From the NCBI GenBank assembly GCA_944800085.1, contig CALYLO010000001.1:1203001-1267000 (forward strand): a stretch of 64,000 bases of DNA, in the 5' to 3' direction. Position numbers and translations under genes: made by a program. The notes beneath the pieces were generated by a model, which was given only the letters and a program-made list of their open reading frames with translations, was not told the DNA's origin and searched no databases. This stretch comes from Paenibacillus melissococcoides (GTDB taxonomy: Bacteria > Bacillota > Bacilli > Paenibacillales > Paenibacillaceae). Of the stretch, positions 28,792-39,451 are shown in pieces (position 1 is the stretch's first letter; each line of letters begins with the position of its first letter).

Positions 28792-28883
28792 ATGTTGTAA
28801 CCCATTCAGGTACAACATATTCACAAAAATCACTTTGCATCAGGCCTATGAAAGTCTTTTGTTGTAACTATTATAGTTACAAC
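28792..28883. promoter_or_regulatory. Two palindromic operators upstream of the reductase gene
   Basis: GTTGTAACTAT-T-ATAGTTACAAC (28861-28883) is a perfect 23-bp palindrome. ATGTTGTA-N11-TACAACAT (28792-28818) is a second, sharing the GTTGTA half site. They lie 43-134 bp before the reductase start and look like sites for a winged-helix dimer (HxlR or MarR class), whose gene is not in the vicinity. The remaining 250 bp up to the purine riboswitch hold no gene I can support. Confidence 0.7.
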
Positions 28884-29130
28884 TCGTCGCGGCTGTCAAG
28901 CTTCATTTTTCATTGATTTCCTCGACTGCGGAGCAGTGGCGGATGCAGGCCAGCCCCGGTTCGGACTCGCGGCAAGAGCGCCTTATGCAGGCGCGCTTGA
29001 TTTTCAGAAATTTTCTCTTCCCATTCCAGCGAACTTGTTGTATACTTCTCGACATATTCATTCGACACAATGCGCCTTCCTTTGCCGATGCCAGGCAGGG
29101 AAGACGCCTATTATTAGCAGCGACTCTTTA

Positions 29131-29199
29131 TTCTCGTATATGTGCAGGAATCGGCCTGCATGTTTCTACCCGATCACCGGAAATGATTGGACTACGGGA
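29131..29199 (+). ncRNA. Purine (guanine-type) riboswitch
   Basis: Contains CTCGTATA, the P2 helix TGCAGG / CCTGCA, the junction GTTTCTACC, P3 with loop CCGGAAA, and GACTACGGG. The base at the ligand-pairing position is C (GACTACG), which selects guanine or xanthine over adenine. It leads the xpt-pbuX operon and, with the terminator at 29301, should shut it off when guanine is plentiful. Confidence 0.93.
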
Positions 29200-29300
29200 A
29201 CCCGATTCGACAGCTTGCCGCGAGGGGCGTCCGCGCCGCTTGGCCGGCTTGCTGCCGTTGTCGATCATGCCGCAGGCCGGCGTGATGCGGCCGGTTCCCT

Positions 29301-29349
29301 AAGCCTGTGCCTCTCATTTCCTTGCGGAATGCGTGGCGCGGGCTTTTTT
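29301..29349 (+). terminator. Terminator of the purine riboswitch
   Basis: 11-bp stem AAGCCTGTGCC / GGCGCGGGCTT with G-T pairs, 23-base loop, then TTTTTT. Located between aptamer and xpt start as an expression platform. Confidence 0.7.
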
Positions 29350-29418
29350 GTCATTGCAGGGTGTATCGAATGCGGAAAAGACGGACAGGCTGCAAATATC
29401 GAAGGGGGAACATGATAA

Positions 29419-31361
<1,943 letters not shown>

Positions 31362-31378
31362 AGTTGAAAAATAAAGCA

Positions 31379-31410
31379 AAGCCCCGCATCCTTCTTCCGG
31401 AGCGGGGCTT
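31379..31410. terminator. Bidirectional terminator between pbuX and degV-like gene
   Basis: 9-bp stem AAGCCCCGC / GCGGGGCTT with 14-base loop, A-rich before and T-rich after, between convergent genes. Confidence 0.85.
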
Positions 31411-31424
31411 CTGTTATTGCCGGA

Positions 31425-32300
31425 TTATTCGGCTTCCGTATAGGCGCGGTTGCGGAAGAACAGGGCGAGCGTGCCCGGGCCGGAATGGGCGCCGATCGCG
31501 CAGCCGATCGAGCCGGTCATGATGTTATGCATGCCGAACCGTTCGTTAATGATTTGCTTCAGCATCTCCATCGCTTCCGTATCGTCGCCGTGGGCGATGC
31601 CGATAAGCTGATCCTTGTCATCCAGATTGGCGCGCTGCTCCATCAGGTCGGCCAACCGCTGGATCGATTTCTTTCTTCCTCTGACCTTGTCCACAGGGAT
31701 AAGCTTGCCCTCCTCCACATGCAGCACCGGCTTAATGTTCAGCAAGCCGCCGATCACGGCGGAAGATTTGCTTACCCGTCCCCCGCGGTACAAGTATTCC
31801 AGATCATCCACGGTGAAGACATGCTCCAGCCCTGCGGCCAAGGCTCGGACCTTGGACGCGAGACGCTCGCGGGACATGCCTTCGGCCGCCCAGCGCGCCG
31901 CTTGCTCGACGACGAGGCCGAAGCCCATGGAGGCGCATTTGGAATCGATGATATCTATCGCCGCGTCAGGATAATCCTCCTTCACCATATCGAGCATCAT
32001 CCGCGAGGATGCGTATGTACCCGATAGCTCGGAAGAGAACGCAATGTAGATCGCTTCTTCGCCCGATTCCGCGATGGCCGCGAAGGTCTGCTGGAACCGT
32101 TCCATCGGAACTTGGGATGTTTTGTACACGAGCCCCTGGCGCATGCCGTCGAACATTTGCTTCGGTTGTATCGTAACGCCGTCCTCGTATTGATTCTGAT
32201 CGAGGGTTACGATGATCGGCAGCACCGTGATGTTCAGTTCCTCGAGGACGGACCGGGGAAGATCGATCGCGCTGTCTGTAAGGATTCGAACTTGATTCAT
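31425..32300 (-). CDS. DegV family fatty acid-binding protein
   Basis: A 291-residue EDD-fold protein from the ATG at 32300 (GGAGAGG upstream). It begins MNQVRILTDSAIDLPRSVL and has the lipid-contact motifs TSQVPMERF, FSSELSGTYASSRM and GRVSKSSAVIGGLLNIKPVL. DegV/FakB proteins bind a fatty acid for phosphorylation by FakA. The C-terminal IGCAIGAHSGPGTLALFF is also conserved. No kinase gene is adjacent. Confidence 0.9.
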   Translation of the reverse strand: MNQVRILTDSAIDLPRSVLEELNITVLPIIVTLDQNQYEDGVTIQPKQMFDGMRQGLVYKTSQVPMERFQQTFAAIAESGEEAIYIAFSSELSGTYASSRMMLDMVKEDYPDAAIDIIDSKCASMGFGLVVEQAARWAAEGMSRERLASKVRALAAGLEHVFTVDDLEYLYRGGRVSKSSAVIGGLLNIKPVLHVEEGKLIPVDKVRGRKKSIQRLADLMEQRANLDDKDQLIGIAHGDDTEAMEMLKQIINERFGMHNIMTGSIGCAIGAHSGPGTLALFFRNRAYTEAE

Positions 32301-32482
32301 GAGGATACCTCTCCTTAACAAGCTTTTTCTTTTATCATACCATGTCTTGGCCAGATTCGATGCGAAAAATGCGTGCCGGCGAAATCCCGCGTCATATTTG
32401 GCGCTCCTGCCTCATACCCGTAAACGAACCGGTTGCGGGGGTATCCTCGCGCGGAGCATGAGGAAGGAGAGTGAGAGGGAGC

Positions 32483-32671
32483 ATGGCGAAAAACAAACGG
32501 GGAAAATCGCTGTGGAAGGTGCCGGCGCGCGGGAGAGGAACCTGTCCCGTCTGTTCGAGCACGCGAATCAAGCTGCTGTACAGCCGGACGAAGTCCGACG
32601 GCAAGGAATTGAAGGTATGCAAGAAATGCTATCAGGCCGTCCAGGAACGGATTGACGCCTGTACCGGCTGA
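32483..32671 (+). CDS. Small zinc-ribbon protein
   Basis: A 62-residue basic protein from an ATG with GAGAGGGAG upstream. It has two CxxC knuckles, TCPVCSSTRIKLLYS and KVCKKCYQAV, typical of a zinc ribbon. The N-terminus is Lys/Arg-rich (MAKNKRGKSLWKVPARGR). Likely nucleic acid- or ribosome-associated, but no specific family is recognised. Confidence 0.75.
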   Translation: MAKNKRGKSLWKVPARGRGTCPVCSSTRIKLLYSRTKSDGKELKVCKKCYQAVQERIDACTG

Positions 32672-32843
32672 AGGCTGAGGGCCGGCACCGATGCGGGGCC
32701 AGGGGCTGAGTATGCTGGTAGACGATCACGAAGCTTTTTTTCTGCCGGAAAAGGCTAATGCCCGCGCTTTGCGTCATTCTCCCTTCAGCTCAGTCTCGTG
32801 CAGCGGCTGAGGGAAGGGGGGGAGAGAGACGGGAGATGATTCT

Positions 32844-32891
32844 GCTTCGGGCTCCTTCCGAGCCCGAAGCGGGTCCCCCTTATTGGGGGAC
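32844..32891. other. Two adjacent perfect hairpins
   Basis: GCTTCGGGCTC-CTTCC-GAGCCCGAAGC (32844-32870) and, two bases later, GTCCCCC-TTATT-GGGGGAC (32873-32891). No T tract follows on the plus strand. They lie between the zinc-ribbon gene and the beta-lactamase remnant and could act as a double terminator in either direction. Confidence 0.6.
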
Positions 32892-32915
32892 TGTATCAGT
32901 TCCTACACCATTCGA

Positions 32916-33165
32916 TTACTGTGCCGCTTTGGCAATCGAACGGAAGGCGAGGAGCGTCTCATATTCATTTTCCAAAAACTTCGGATCTGTGCTCGTCTTG
33001 ACGATGCGACTCCAGCTTGCTGGTCGACATAAATATACTGCCCCCAAATGCCGATGGCGCTGAATTCCGTGCCGTCGCTTCCGAGCGGAACCCACCATTG
33101 ATATTGATAACCGAATTCTGGTGACGCAATTCCGGGCTCAAGCTGCTTACGGTCCGGCATGACCA
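32916..33165 (-). pseudogene. C-terminal remnant of a beta-lactamase-like serine hydrolase
   Basis: The minus strand encodes FGYQYQWWVPLGSDGTEFSA and IGIWGQYIYVDQQAGV, then after a frameshift VKTSTDPKFLENEYETLLAF to a stop at 32916. This is the C-terminal end of class C beta-lactamase/EstB-type hydrolases. The Ser-x-x-Lys and Tyr-x-Asn active-site motifs are absent. Upstream sequence near 33200 shows no further similarity. Confidence 0.7.
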
Positions 33166-33236
33166 ATTCTTTTATATACGAAGGTATTACTAAAATGTAA
33201 AGTCCCATACAGGCAGACCGCCCCGTCCGAGGCTCA

Positions 33237-33875
33237 TTAATGCGAGATGAATGGCGCTTGTCTTATCCATGCGGGATCCTCTAGCTCGCGGATGAGAAAA
33301 GCTGCAATATCGGAGTTCGTTATCGACAATCCGGGCATATCATGCAGATCGACTTTGATATTGCCTTTGCAGGGTCCTTCCTTGACGAACGGCAAGCGAA
33401 TAAGCGACCAATCGATATTCCGGTTCTGCAGGAGGATATCCAGCTCTTTGCGCTTATCCGACATCAACTGGGGAAAAAGCAGATCGAACGCCCGGGCTCC
33501 GATCCGGTTGGCAAGGCGCTTCTTGTCTCCCGGAACGTCAAGCGAGCCCCCGCTGACTCCGATGTAGCGCCGTATCCCGTATTCCTGCATCACTTGAAGA
33601 AGCTGCGAAGTAACGATGCTGTAGATCGGGACGGCCCTAACGGGCTGCCCCAATGTATTGATGACGGCATGACAGTCTTGCAGCAGATCGCGAACCGACT
33701 GAATGTCCTGCGCGTCTCCCTGCCTGATTTCGATTTGTTTATCCGCTGAAAGCATGTTTGCAGCCTGTCTTGTCAGCATCCGTACATGATACCCTTTTTC
33801 GGCCGCAGTGCGCGCAATATGGCGCCCGACCGTTCCGTTGCCGCCGATCAATGCGATGCTTCGAATCTGTTCCAT
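33237..33875 (-). CDS. NAD(P)-binding oxidoreductase (atypical SDR)
   Basis: A 212-residue Rossmann protein from the ATG at 33875 (GAAGGGAGGAATT upstream), starting MEQIRSIALIGGNGTVGRHI. It contains GDAQDIQSVRDLLQDCHAVI, RRYIGVSGGSLDVPGDKK and SLIRLPFVKEGP, like NmrA/flavin reductase-like SDRs. It resembles the 28108 product in class but not closely in sequence. Function unknown. Confidence 0.82.
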   Translation of the reverse strand: MEQIRSIALIGGNGTVGRHIARTAAEKGYHVRMLTRQAANMLSADKQIEIRQGDAQDIQSVRDLLQDCHAVINTLGQPVRAVPIYSIVTSQLLQVMQEYGIRRYIGVSGGSLDVPGDKKRLANRIGARAFDLLFPQLMSDKRKELDILLQNRNIDWSLIRLPFVKEGPCKGNIKVDLHDMPGLSITNSDIAAFLIRELEDPAWIRQAPFISH

Positions 33876-34259
33876 AATTCCTCCCTTCTGGACTCTGTGC
33901 GACGTGCTAAGTCCGGCCGAAAATGATGACAACGTCGATAGTAGTTTACATAATGGTAGATTACGTATTGGCTAGATTACGTCTATGGTAGATAGGTACG
34001 ATCCTGCAGGAGGAAGGTTCCGGTAATTTTCTGCGGGCGCTATGTCGGGAGCCGGCAGCGTCGTCCATCCCTTAATGGTTTACAGTCAACGGATAAGCGC
34101 CACATAGAGTTGTAGCTTGGTGAAACGGCTGCCCTGACCTGACGGGATAGTATGACTGAGCGGGATAGTGAACGTATGGCTGACCAAATGGGATAATGAA
34201 CAGAAGGAGGAAGGCGACAGAGAAGAGGCGCTGAATCAAAGCGGACACTCGTTTTTTTG
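33876..34259. other. Intergenic region left of insertion sequence copy 2, with short repeats
   Basis: No gene supported. It has TAGATTACGT twice (33957-33983) and three loose repeats around CTGA...GGGATARTGA (34131-34205). This last pattern resembles the minisatellite unit at 42389-42587. Confidence 0.5.
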
Positions 34260-35733
34260 TGTCAATCGTCTGTGAAAATGTCACTTTAACTGTGCTATGA
34301 AAATGTCACTTGTGTGATCAGAGGTCAGCTTTACCAGGTGACCTCTGCATAGCTATTATGTTGTGAATACATTGCATCTTGGAACGAACTGTTTTTTGTG
34401 GTACGCTTATTTTTAGTGGTATCATACGTGGTTTTCCACGGATGATTCTGGGCGGGTTTGCGCGGGGACGCAGAACTCGCCTTTTTTGATCAGGACTTCT
34501 TGCGCTGTGGCTTGTTAGTTTCTTTCCGTGCCCAGGGCTGGCCTTGGTGCCACAATAATACGTCCCCTGTTAACGTCTCCCGCACTTCAACCGTCGTTTT
34601 TGCATCTAGACGAAGGGAAGCAGGCTGGGCAAGGGTATAGCACTTTCCGTTGTACGATAGGGTGTTTCCGGTCCCGAGTTGCCGATAATTGCGAAGCGTG
34701 AACACATGATTTAAATCGATAGATGGATCAAGTTTCAGGTAAGCCGAATCGGTCATTTTAGGCTCTATAGCAAATTTGTGATTGTGCTTCTGCAATAGGC
34801 TAGGCAGAGCCGCGTTCGCCTCTTCCAGCGTCTTGATGCCAAGAAGCCGCAGTTCGATCACCAAGCGATCCTGGAAGGTTTGCCAGAGACGCTCTACCCG
34901 TCCCTTGGCTTGCGGTGTAATTGCCTTGATGTGCTCAATATGCAAGTCAGCCATCGCTTTGCCGAAGTGGGAGAGCGGTTTGGTCTCCCCAGCGAGCTCT
35001 TGCTCGAGCGTCAGCTTTTCGTTAGGCGACCGGAAAATCGTATGCCGATCACTGTAGAGCCCAAGGGGAATCCCGTATTTTTCTATTCCTTGCTGCATGA
35101 CAAGGGAATAGGCCTCCCGGCATTCGTTCGGACGAAAGACGGCACCGACAACCGTACCTGTTGCATCGTCAATCGCAGCATGCAGCGTAAAGGACGGAGC
35201 CCGATCCTCCAACCATGCATAAGGAGTTGCGTCAATCTGCCACAGCATGCCGGCTTGCGGTTTGCGTTCCCGTGGCGGATGGGCTTTACTGCGGCGCCGT
35301 TGCTTGGCCTGCTTAAGCCCACTAGCCAGAAGGATACGTCTCACGCTGGAAGCGCTCAGTGTCAACGATTCACGCTCCTGCAGAAGCTCTGCGAAGTGAC
35401 AGCAATTGCTTCCGTAATACTTGGCTGTGTACAACTCAATGACTCGTTCCTTCACTTCATTGGGTAGGGCGTGGCGTGGCCGTTTCCCCCGATTCTTGTG
35501 TATAAGTTCTTGTGCCCCTTTTCCGGATTGGTATTTCTTCTTCAGCCGAATGACTTGGCGTTCTGATAAACCAAGCGCTGCCGCTCCCTCCCTATTGGTC
35601 ATCCGCCCATCTATGATTTTCTCCACAACGGGTACCTTCTTCATTTTTGCTTTCGTCAATGTCATTATCTCCTGTCCCATAGTGACATTATCTCAGAACA
35701 GTTATAGGGTGACATTATCACAGAAGAACAACA
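34260..35733 (-). mobile_element. 1474-bp insertion sequence, copy 2 (ISNCY/IS1202-like)
   Basis: Same ends (TGTCAATCG left; ...AGAAGAACAACA right) and same length as the copy at 13848-15321, with scattered substitutions. No target duplication: the 17 bases to the left (GGACACTCGTTTTTTTG) and right (AGAATGGAACGGAAATG) differ, so one flank was changed after insertion. As in copy 1, the right end is 17 bp from a -35 box. Confidence 0.9.
34490..35680 (-). CDS. DDE transposase of insertion sequence copy 2, C-terminally truncated
   Basis: 396 residues, nearly identical to the 449-residue transposase of copy 1 through the helix-turn-helix and DDE core, but ending QPQRKKS-type at a TGA where copy 1 continues KTSGSKKASS. 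The remaining 53 codons stay open downstream in the same frame, so one local change (TCTGGA to TCCTGA) created the stop. The catalytic residues are intact, so activity may persist. Confidence 0.88.
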   Translation of the reverse strand: MGQEIMTLTKAKMKKVPVVEKIIDGRMTNREGAAALGLSERQVIRLKKKYQSGKGAQELIHKNRGKRPRHALPNEVKERVIELYTAKYYGSNCCHFAELLQERESLTLSASSVRRILLASGLKQAKQRRRSKAHPPRERKPQAGMLWQIDATPYAWLEDRAPSFTLHAAIDDATGTVVGAVFRPNECREAYSLVMQQGIEKYGIPLGLYSDRHTIFRSPNEKLTLEQELAGETKPLSHFGKAMADLHIEHIKAITPQAKGRVERLWQTFQDRLVIELRLLGIKTLEEANAALPSLLQKHNHKFAIEPKMTDSAYLKLDPSIDLNHVFTLRNYRQLGTGNTLSYNGKCYTLAQPASLRLDAKTTVEVRETLTGDVLLWHQGQPWARKETNKPQRKKS

Positions 35734-35750
35734 AGAATGGAACGGAAATG

Positions 35751-35779
35751 TTGATTTCTCGGCTCGCGCACGATATAAT
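35751..35779 (+). promoter_or_regulatory. Sigma-A promoter of the argS leader
   Basis: TTGATT (35751-35756), 17-bp spacer, TATAAT (35774-35779). Lies 17 bp after the right end of insertion sequence copy 2 and directly before the T-box leader. Confidence 0.8.
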
Positions 35780-36072
35780 GAACGACATTAACCGCATATC
35801 AAAAGACGATGATCGGGAGAGTACCGTACGTGGAGCCGTCAGCAGAGAGCCGGAACAGGTGGAAGCCGGCACGGCAGCGTCAGGGAAGCGGACCCGGGAG
35901 TTGAATGCCTGAACCGAAGCCGCCGCGCAACCTGGGGGAGGGGCGGGAAGTAGGGCATTCCGGCGCAGCCGTTATTCGGGAATAAGGGGAACCAGGCATC
36001 AGCATGCCCGGTTCAATGAGAGTGGTACCACGGATCCAATGCCTCCGTCTCTTTGCAGACGGGGGCTTTTTC
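35780..36072 (+). ncRNA. T-box leader of argS
   Basis: The leader ends with the T-box sequence TGAGAGTGGTACCACGG (36017-36033) followed by a terminator GCCTCCGTCT / AGACGGGGGC (36041-36066) and TTTTTCT. The AGTA-type bulge GAGAGTACCG near 35818 fits stem I. An uncharged cognate tRNA should pair and prevent termination. The Arg specifier codon could not be placed with certainty by eye. Confidence 0.88.
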
Positions 36073-36105
36073 TATTTTCATGAACTTGTAATGGAGGTTG
36101 TTGTC

Positions 36106-37818
36106 ATGTTAAAACACGCTGCAGCCGAGCTGCTGCAACCATTCGTGCAATTGCCGATGGAGGAGCTGCTGCGCAGTCTGGAGCTGCCGCCGAAGCCGGA
36201 GCTGGGCGATTATGCGTATCCTTGCTTCCCGCTGGCGAAGCAGCGGAGACAGGGCCCGCCTCAGATTGCGGCCGAGATCGCCGCGCAGGTGAACGAGCGG
36301 GGCCGGGACGGCGTCCGCGCCGAAGCGGCCGACGGATACGTCAATCTGTTCTTCGCTCCGGCCATCCAGGCGCCGAAGCTGCTAGAGCGCATGCTCCAGC
36401 CCGATTATGGACGCTTGCAGACCGGAGCCGGCAAGCGGGTCGTCATTGACATGTCGTCCCCGAATATCGCGAAGCCGTTCGGCATCGGGCATTTGCGCTC
36501 CACGGTCATCGGCAATGCGCTGGCCAATCTGTACAGACAGGCCGGGTATGAGGTGGAGAAGGTGAATCATCTTGGCGATTGGGGCACCCAATTCGGCAAG
36601 CTGATCGCCGCTTACAAGCATTGGGGCGATGAAGAGGCGCTGCGCCGCCAGCCTATAGAAGAGAGTCTGAAGCTATATGTGAAGTTCCATGAGGAATCGG
36701 AGCGGCAGCCGAAGCTGGAGGACGAGGCGCGCGAATGGTTCCGCAAGCTGGAGCAGGGCGATGCGGAGACGCTCTCCTTATGGTCGTATTTCGTCGATGT
36801 GAGCATGGAGGAATTCAACCGGGTGTATGAGCGGCTGGGCGTTCAGTTCGATCATGTGCTTGGCGAGAGCTTCTACAACGACAAGATGGGGGCGGTCGTG
36901 GAGCGGCTGACCGAACTTGGCCTGCTGGAAGAGAGTGATGGCGCCATGGTCGTCCGTCTCGATGAGGAAGGCATGCCGCCTTGTCTCATCCTGAAATCGA
37001 ACGGCACGACAATCTATCCGACGCGCGATCTGGCTACGGCGATCTACCGGAAGTAAGTGATGGGCGCCGACAAGCTGCTGTATGTGGTCGGCGCGGAGCA
37101 GCAGCTTCATTTCCGCCAAGTGTACGCGGTGCTTCGCAAGATGGGGTATGCCTGGGCGGAGGATTGCGAGCATGTCGCCTTCGGCTTGATGACCTTCAAC
37201 GGCAAGAAAATGTCGACGCGAAGAGGCAAGGTCGTCTTTTTGGATGAGGTGCTGAATGAGGCGGTCGGCAAAGCGATGGCGATTGTCGAGGAGAAAAACC
37301 CGCAGTCTCCGGACAAGGAGAGCATTGCGGAGGCAATCGGGGTCGGGGCAATCGTGTTCGGCGATGTGAAGAACAGCCGGATGCTGAGCGTGGACTTCCA
37401 GCTGGACGAGGCGCTGCGCTTTGAAGGGGAGACGGCCCCTTATATGCAGTACACGTACGCGCGCACACTGCGTCTGTTGGAGAAGGGGCAGGAGATCGCT
37501 ACGGGCGCACAGGACGATGCCGCAGCAGCCGCTGCGCCGCTTCCGGGCCTGCATTTGTCCGGCCCGGAAGCATGGGCTTGCGTGAAGACATTGTCCCAGT
37601 TCGAGGAGACGGTCGCCGCCGCCGTCCAACACAACGAGCCTTCGCTGTTCGTGCGCATGCTGTTGGAAGTGGCGAAGCAGTTCAACCGCTTCTATCACCA
37701 TGAGCCGATTCTGGTGGACGATCCGGAAGCGAGAAGAGCGAAGCTGGCGCTGACGTCCGCCGTCTCGAGCGTGCTGCGCCAAGGGCTGCACATTATCGGA
37801 ATTCAGACGCCCGCATGA
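36106..37818 (+). pseudogene. argS: Arginyl-tRNA synthetase interrupted by an in-frame TAA
   Basis: From ATG 36106 (TGGAGG upstream) the frame encodes an ArgS: N-terminal domain, SSPNIAKPFGIGHLRST (HIGH motif), VNHLGDWGTQFGKL, then TAA at 37054-37056 (codon 317) within DLATAIYRK-stop-VMGADKLLYVVG. The same frame continues without shift through NGKKMSTRRGKVV (KMSKS motif) and the DALR anticodon domain to 37818, for 570 codons in total. A GTG-ATG pair follows the stop at once, so re-initiation is conceivable. The intact T-box and lack of other decay suggest a recent mutation or a sequence error. If real, another argS must supply the cell. Confidence 0.88.
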
Positions 37819-37894
37819 ATATAGCGTTTGGGACGTTACGGATTACGGGCCGCTGCCTCACCGAGGAGCGGCCCGATACATGCGGGGAATAGCA

Positions 37895-38227
37895 TTAGTA
37901 AGCGCGATTCGTATAGGAGCTCGCCCCGTAGGACGGCTGAACATAGCTAAGGTTGGCGGCGCTTTGCATCGAGTGCTCCATTTGCTGGCAGAGCTGGGTT
38001 ACTTGCTGCATTTGCTGCATCGCCGTCTGATGGCCTTGCAGCGCCGTCTGGATAACTTGCACCGCTTGGCGCTCGCGCTGAGCCAGCTCTTCCAGACGGG
38101 AAGCGTTTTGCTGCTCCTGCTGCATCAATTGCTGGTACATTTGCGATGCTTGTTGCGTTTGGCGCATCATTTGGGTAATGATTTGCTCGCACTGATTGAT
38201 TTGGGAAGAGATAGATGCATTGTACAT
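37895..38227 (-). CDS. Gln/Met-rich helical hypothetical protein
   Basis: A 110-residue protein with TTAGGAGGCACAC upstream of its ATG. It starts MYNASISSQINQCEQIITQM and is almost entirely coiled-coil helix rich in Gln (for example MYQQLMQQEQQNASRLEEL), ending in an aromatic/Ser tail VQPSYGASSYTNRAY. No signal or membrane segment. Similar short Gln-rich proteins occur in spore formers, but I cannot assign a function. A GC hairpin GGGCCGCT / AGCGGCCC (37847-37874) downstream may be its terminator. Confidence 0.7.
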   Translation of the reverse strand: MYNASISSQINQCEQIITQMMRQTQQASQMYQQLMQQEQQNASRLEELAQRERQAVQVIQTALQGHQTAMQQMQQVTQLCQQMEHSMQSAANLSYVQPSYGASSYTNRAY

Positions 38228-38429
38228 CGTGTGTGCCTCCTAAGTGTTGTTGGTAGTTGCATACTTGGTTAGTGTTGCGCATGCATGAGAAATTATGCAT
38301 AAATCAATTTTTTTACCGCTTCAAATCGTTACATGCATATGAAAACGCTTTTATAGATTTTGGTCAGACCGTTTTCTATAATAGAGTCATATGATTTCAT
38401 AACGATGACATATGGATGGAGGAGTGGCA

Positions 38430-39428
38430 ATGATGACCCACAAACTGCGCTGGGGCATACTCGGGTGCGCCAGCATTGCGATGCGCGCCGTCATCCCTGG
38501 CATCCGGGCTTCCGAGACGGGGGAAGTGGCGGCAATCGCTAGCCGCGAGCTGCTCAGAGCGGAGGAGACGGCCCGGAAGCTCAACATTCCGCAGGCGTAC
38601 GGCAGCTACGAGGAGCTGCTCGCCAATCCGGGCATCGACGCCGTCTATATTCCGCTTCCGAATCATCTTCATATGGAATGGACGATCCGGGCGGCGGAGG
38701 CGGGCAAGCATGTGTTGTGCGAGAAGCCGATTGCGCTGACGGCCGGCGAGGCGAAGCGGATGGCCGCGGCTTGCCGGGAGGCGAACGTGCTGCTGGCGGA
38801 AGCGTTCATGTACCGCCACCATCCCCGCTATGCCCGCATTCGCGACATTATCGGGTCGGGGGAGATAGGTGAGGTGCGCGGCATTCACGGCGCGTTCACC
38901 TTCAATAATGCCGGCGATGCCGGCAATGTGCGGTACAAGAAGGAATGGGGCGGCGGATCGATTTATGATGTCGGCTGTTATCCGATCAGCGCCGCCCGGT
39001 ATGTGCTCGGCACGGAGCCGGTCGCTGCCGCGGCGCAGGCGTTCTTCTCCCCGGATCACGGGGATGTGGACATGATGGCGTCCGGGCTGCTGGAATTCCC
39101 GAACGGGGTGGGCTTGACGTTCGATTGCGCCATGTGGGCAGCCTCCCGCAACACGCTGGAGATTCTCGGAGCCGACGGGCGGATCGTGCTGCCCTCGGCC
39201 TTCGTCGGCAATCCCGCGTTTACTGTACACGGCGTGAACGGAACGCGGGAAGAAACGCCGCCGGAGCTGAATACCTATGCGCTCCAGGCCGACAATTTGG
39301 CGCGGGCCGTCTGGGGCGAGGAGAGCCTGCTGTTCGAGCCGGAGGATGCCGTGCTCAATATGAAGGCGATCGAAGCCTGCTTGGCCTCCGCCCGGGAGCG
39401 GCGGCGAGTCGTCATCCATGATAGGTGA
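38430..39428 (+). CDS. Gfo/Idh/MocA family oxidoreductase
   Basis: A 332-residue NAD(P)-dependent sugar dehydrogenase type. It begins with LRWGILGCASIAMRAVIPGI (Rossmann loop), has VLCEKPIALTAGEAKRM (EKP motif, catalytic Lys) and GGSIYDVGCYPISAARYVLG (substrate-site Asp/His region). Start chosen at 38430 after GGAGGAG; 38412 is possible. The stop overlaps the region just upstream of the aldo/keto reductase, forming a two-gene unit of sugar oxidoreductases. Confidence 0.88.
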   Translation: MMTHKLRWGILGCASIAMRAVIPGIRASETGEVAAIASRELLRAEETARKLNIPQAYGSYEELLANPGIDAVYIPLPNHLHMEWTIRAAEAGKHVLCEKPIALTAGEAKRMAAACREANVLLAEAFMYRHHPRYARIRDIIGSGEIGEVRGIHGAFTFNNAGDAGNVRYKKEWGGGSIYDVGCYPISAARYVLGTEPVAAAAQAFFSPDHGDVDMMASGLLEFPNGVGLTFDCAMWAASRNTLEILGADGRIVLPSAFVGNPAFTVHGVNGTREETPPELNTYALQADNLARAVWGEESLLFEPEDAVLNMKAIEACLASARERRRVVIHDR

Positions 39429-39451
39429 TGGACAGGGGAGGAGGATACCGA

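Noticed and set aside
28913..29415. Overlapping open frames of 129-159 codons
   Set aside because: They cover the purine riboswitch and its terminator; translations are low complexity and unlike any family I know.
32758..33063. Plus-strand open frame of 101 codons
   Set aside because: Covers the double hairpin and the antisense of the beta-lactamase remnant; the minus-strand similarity is much better.
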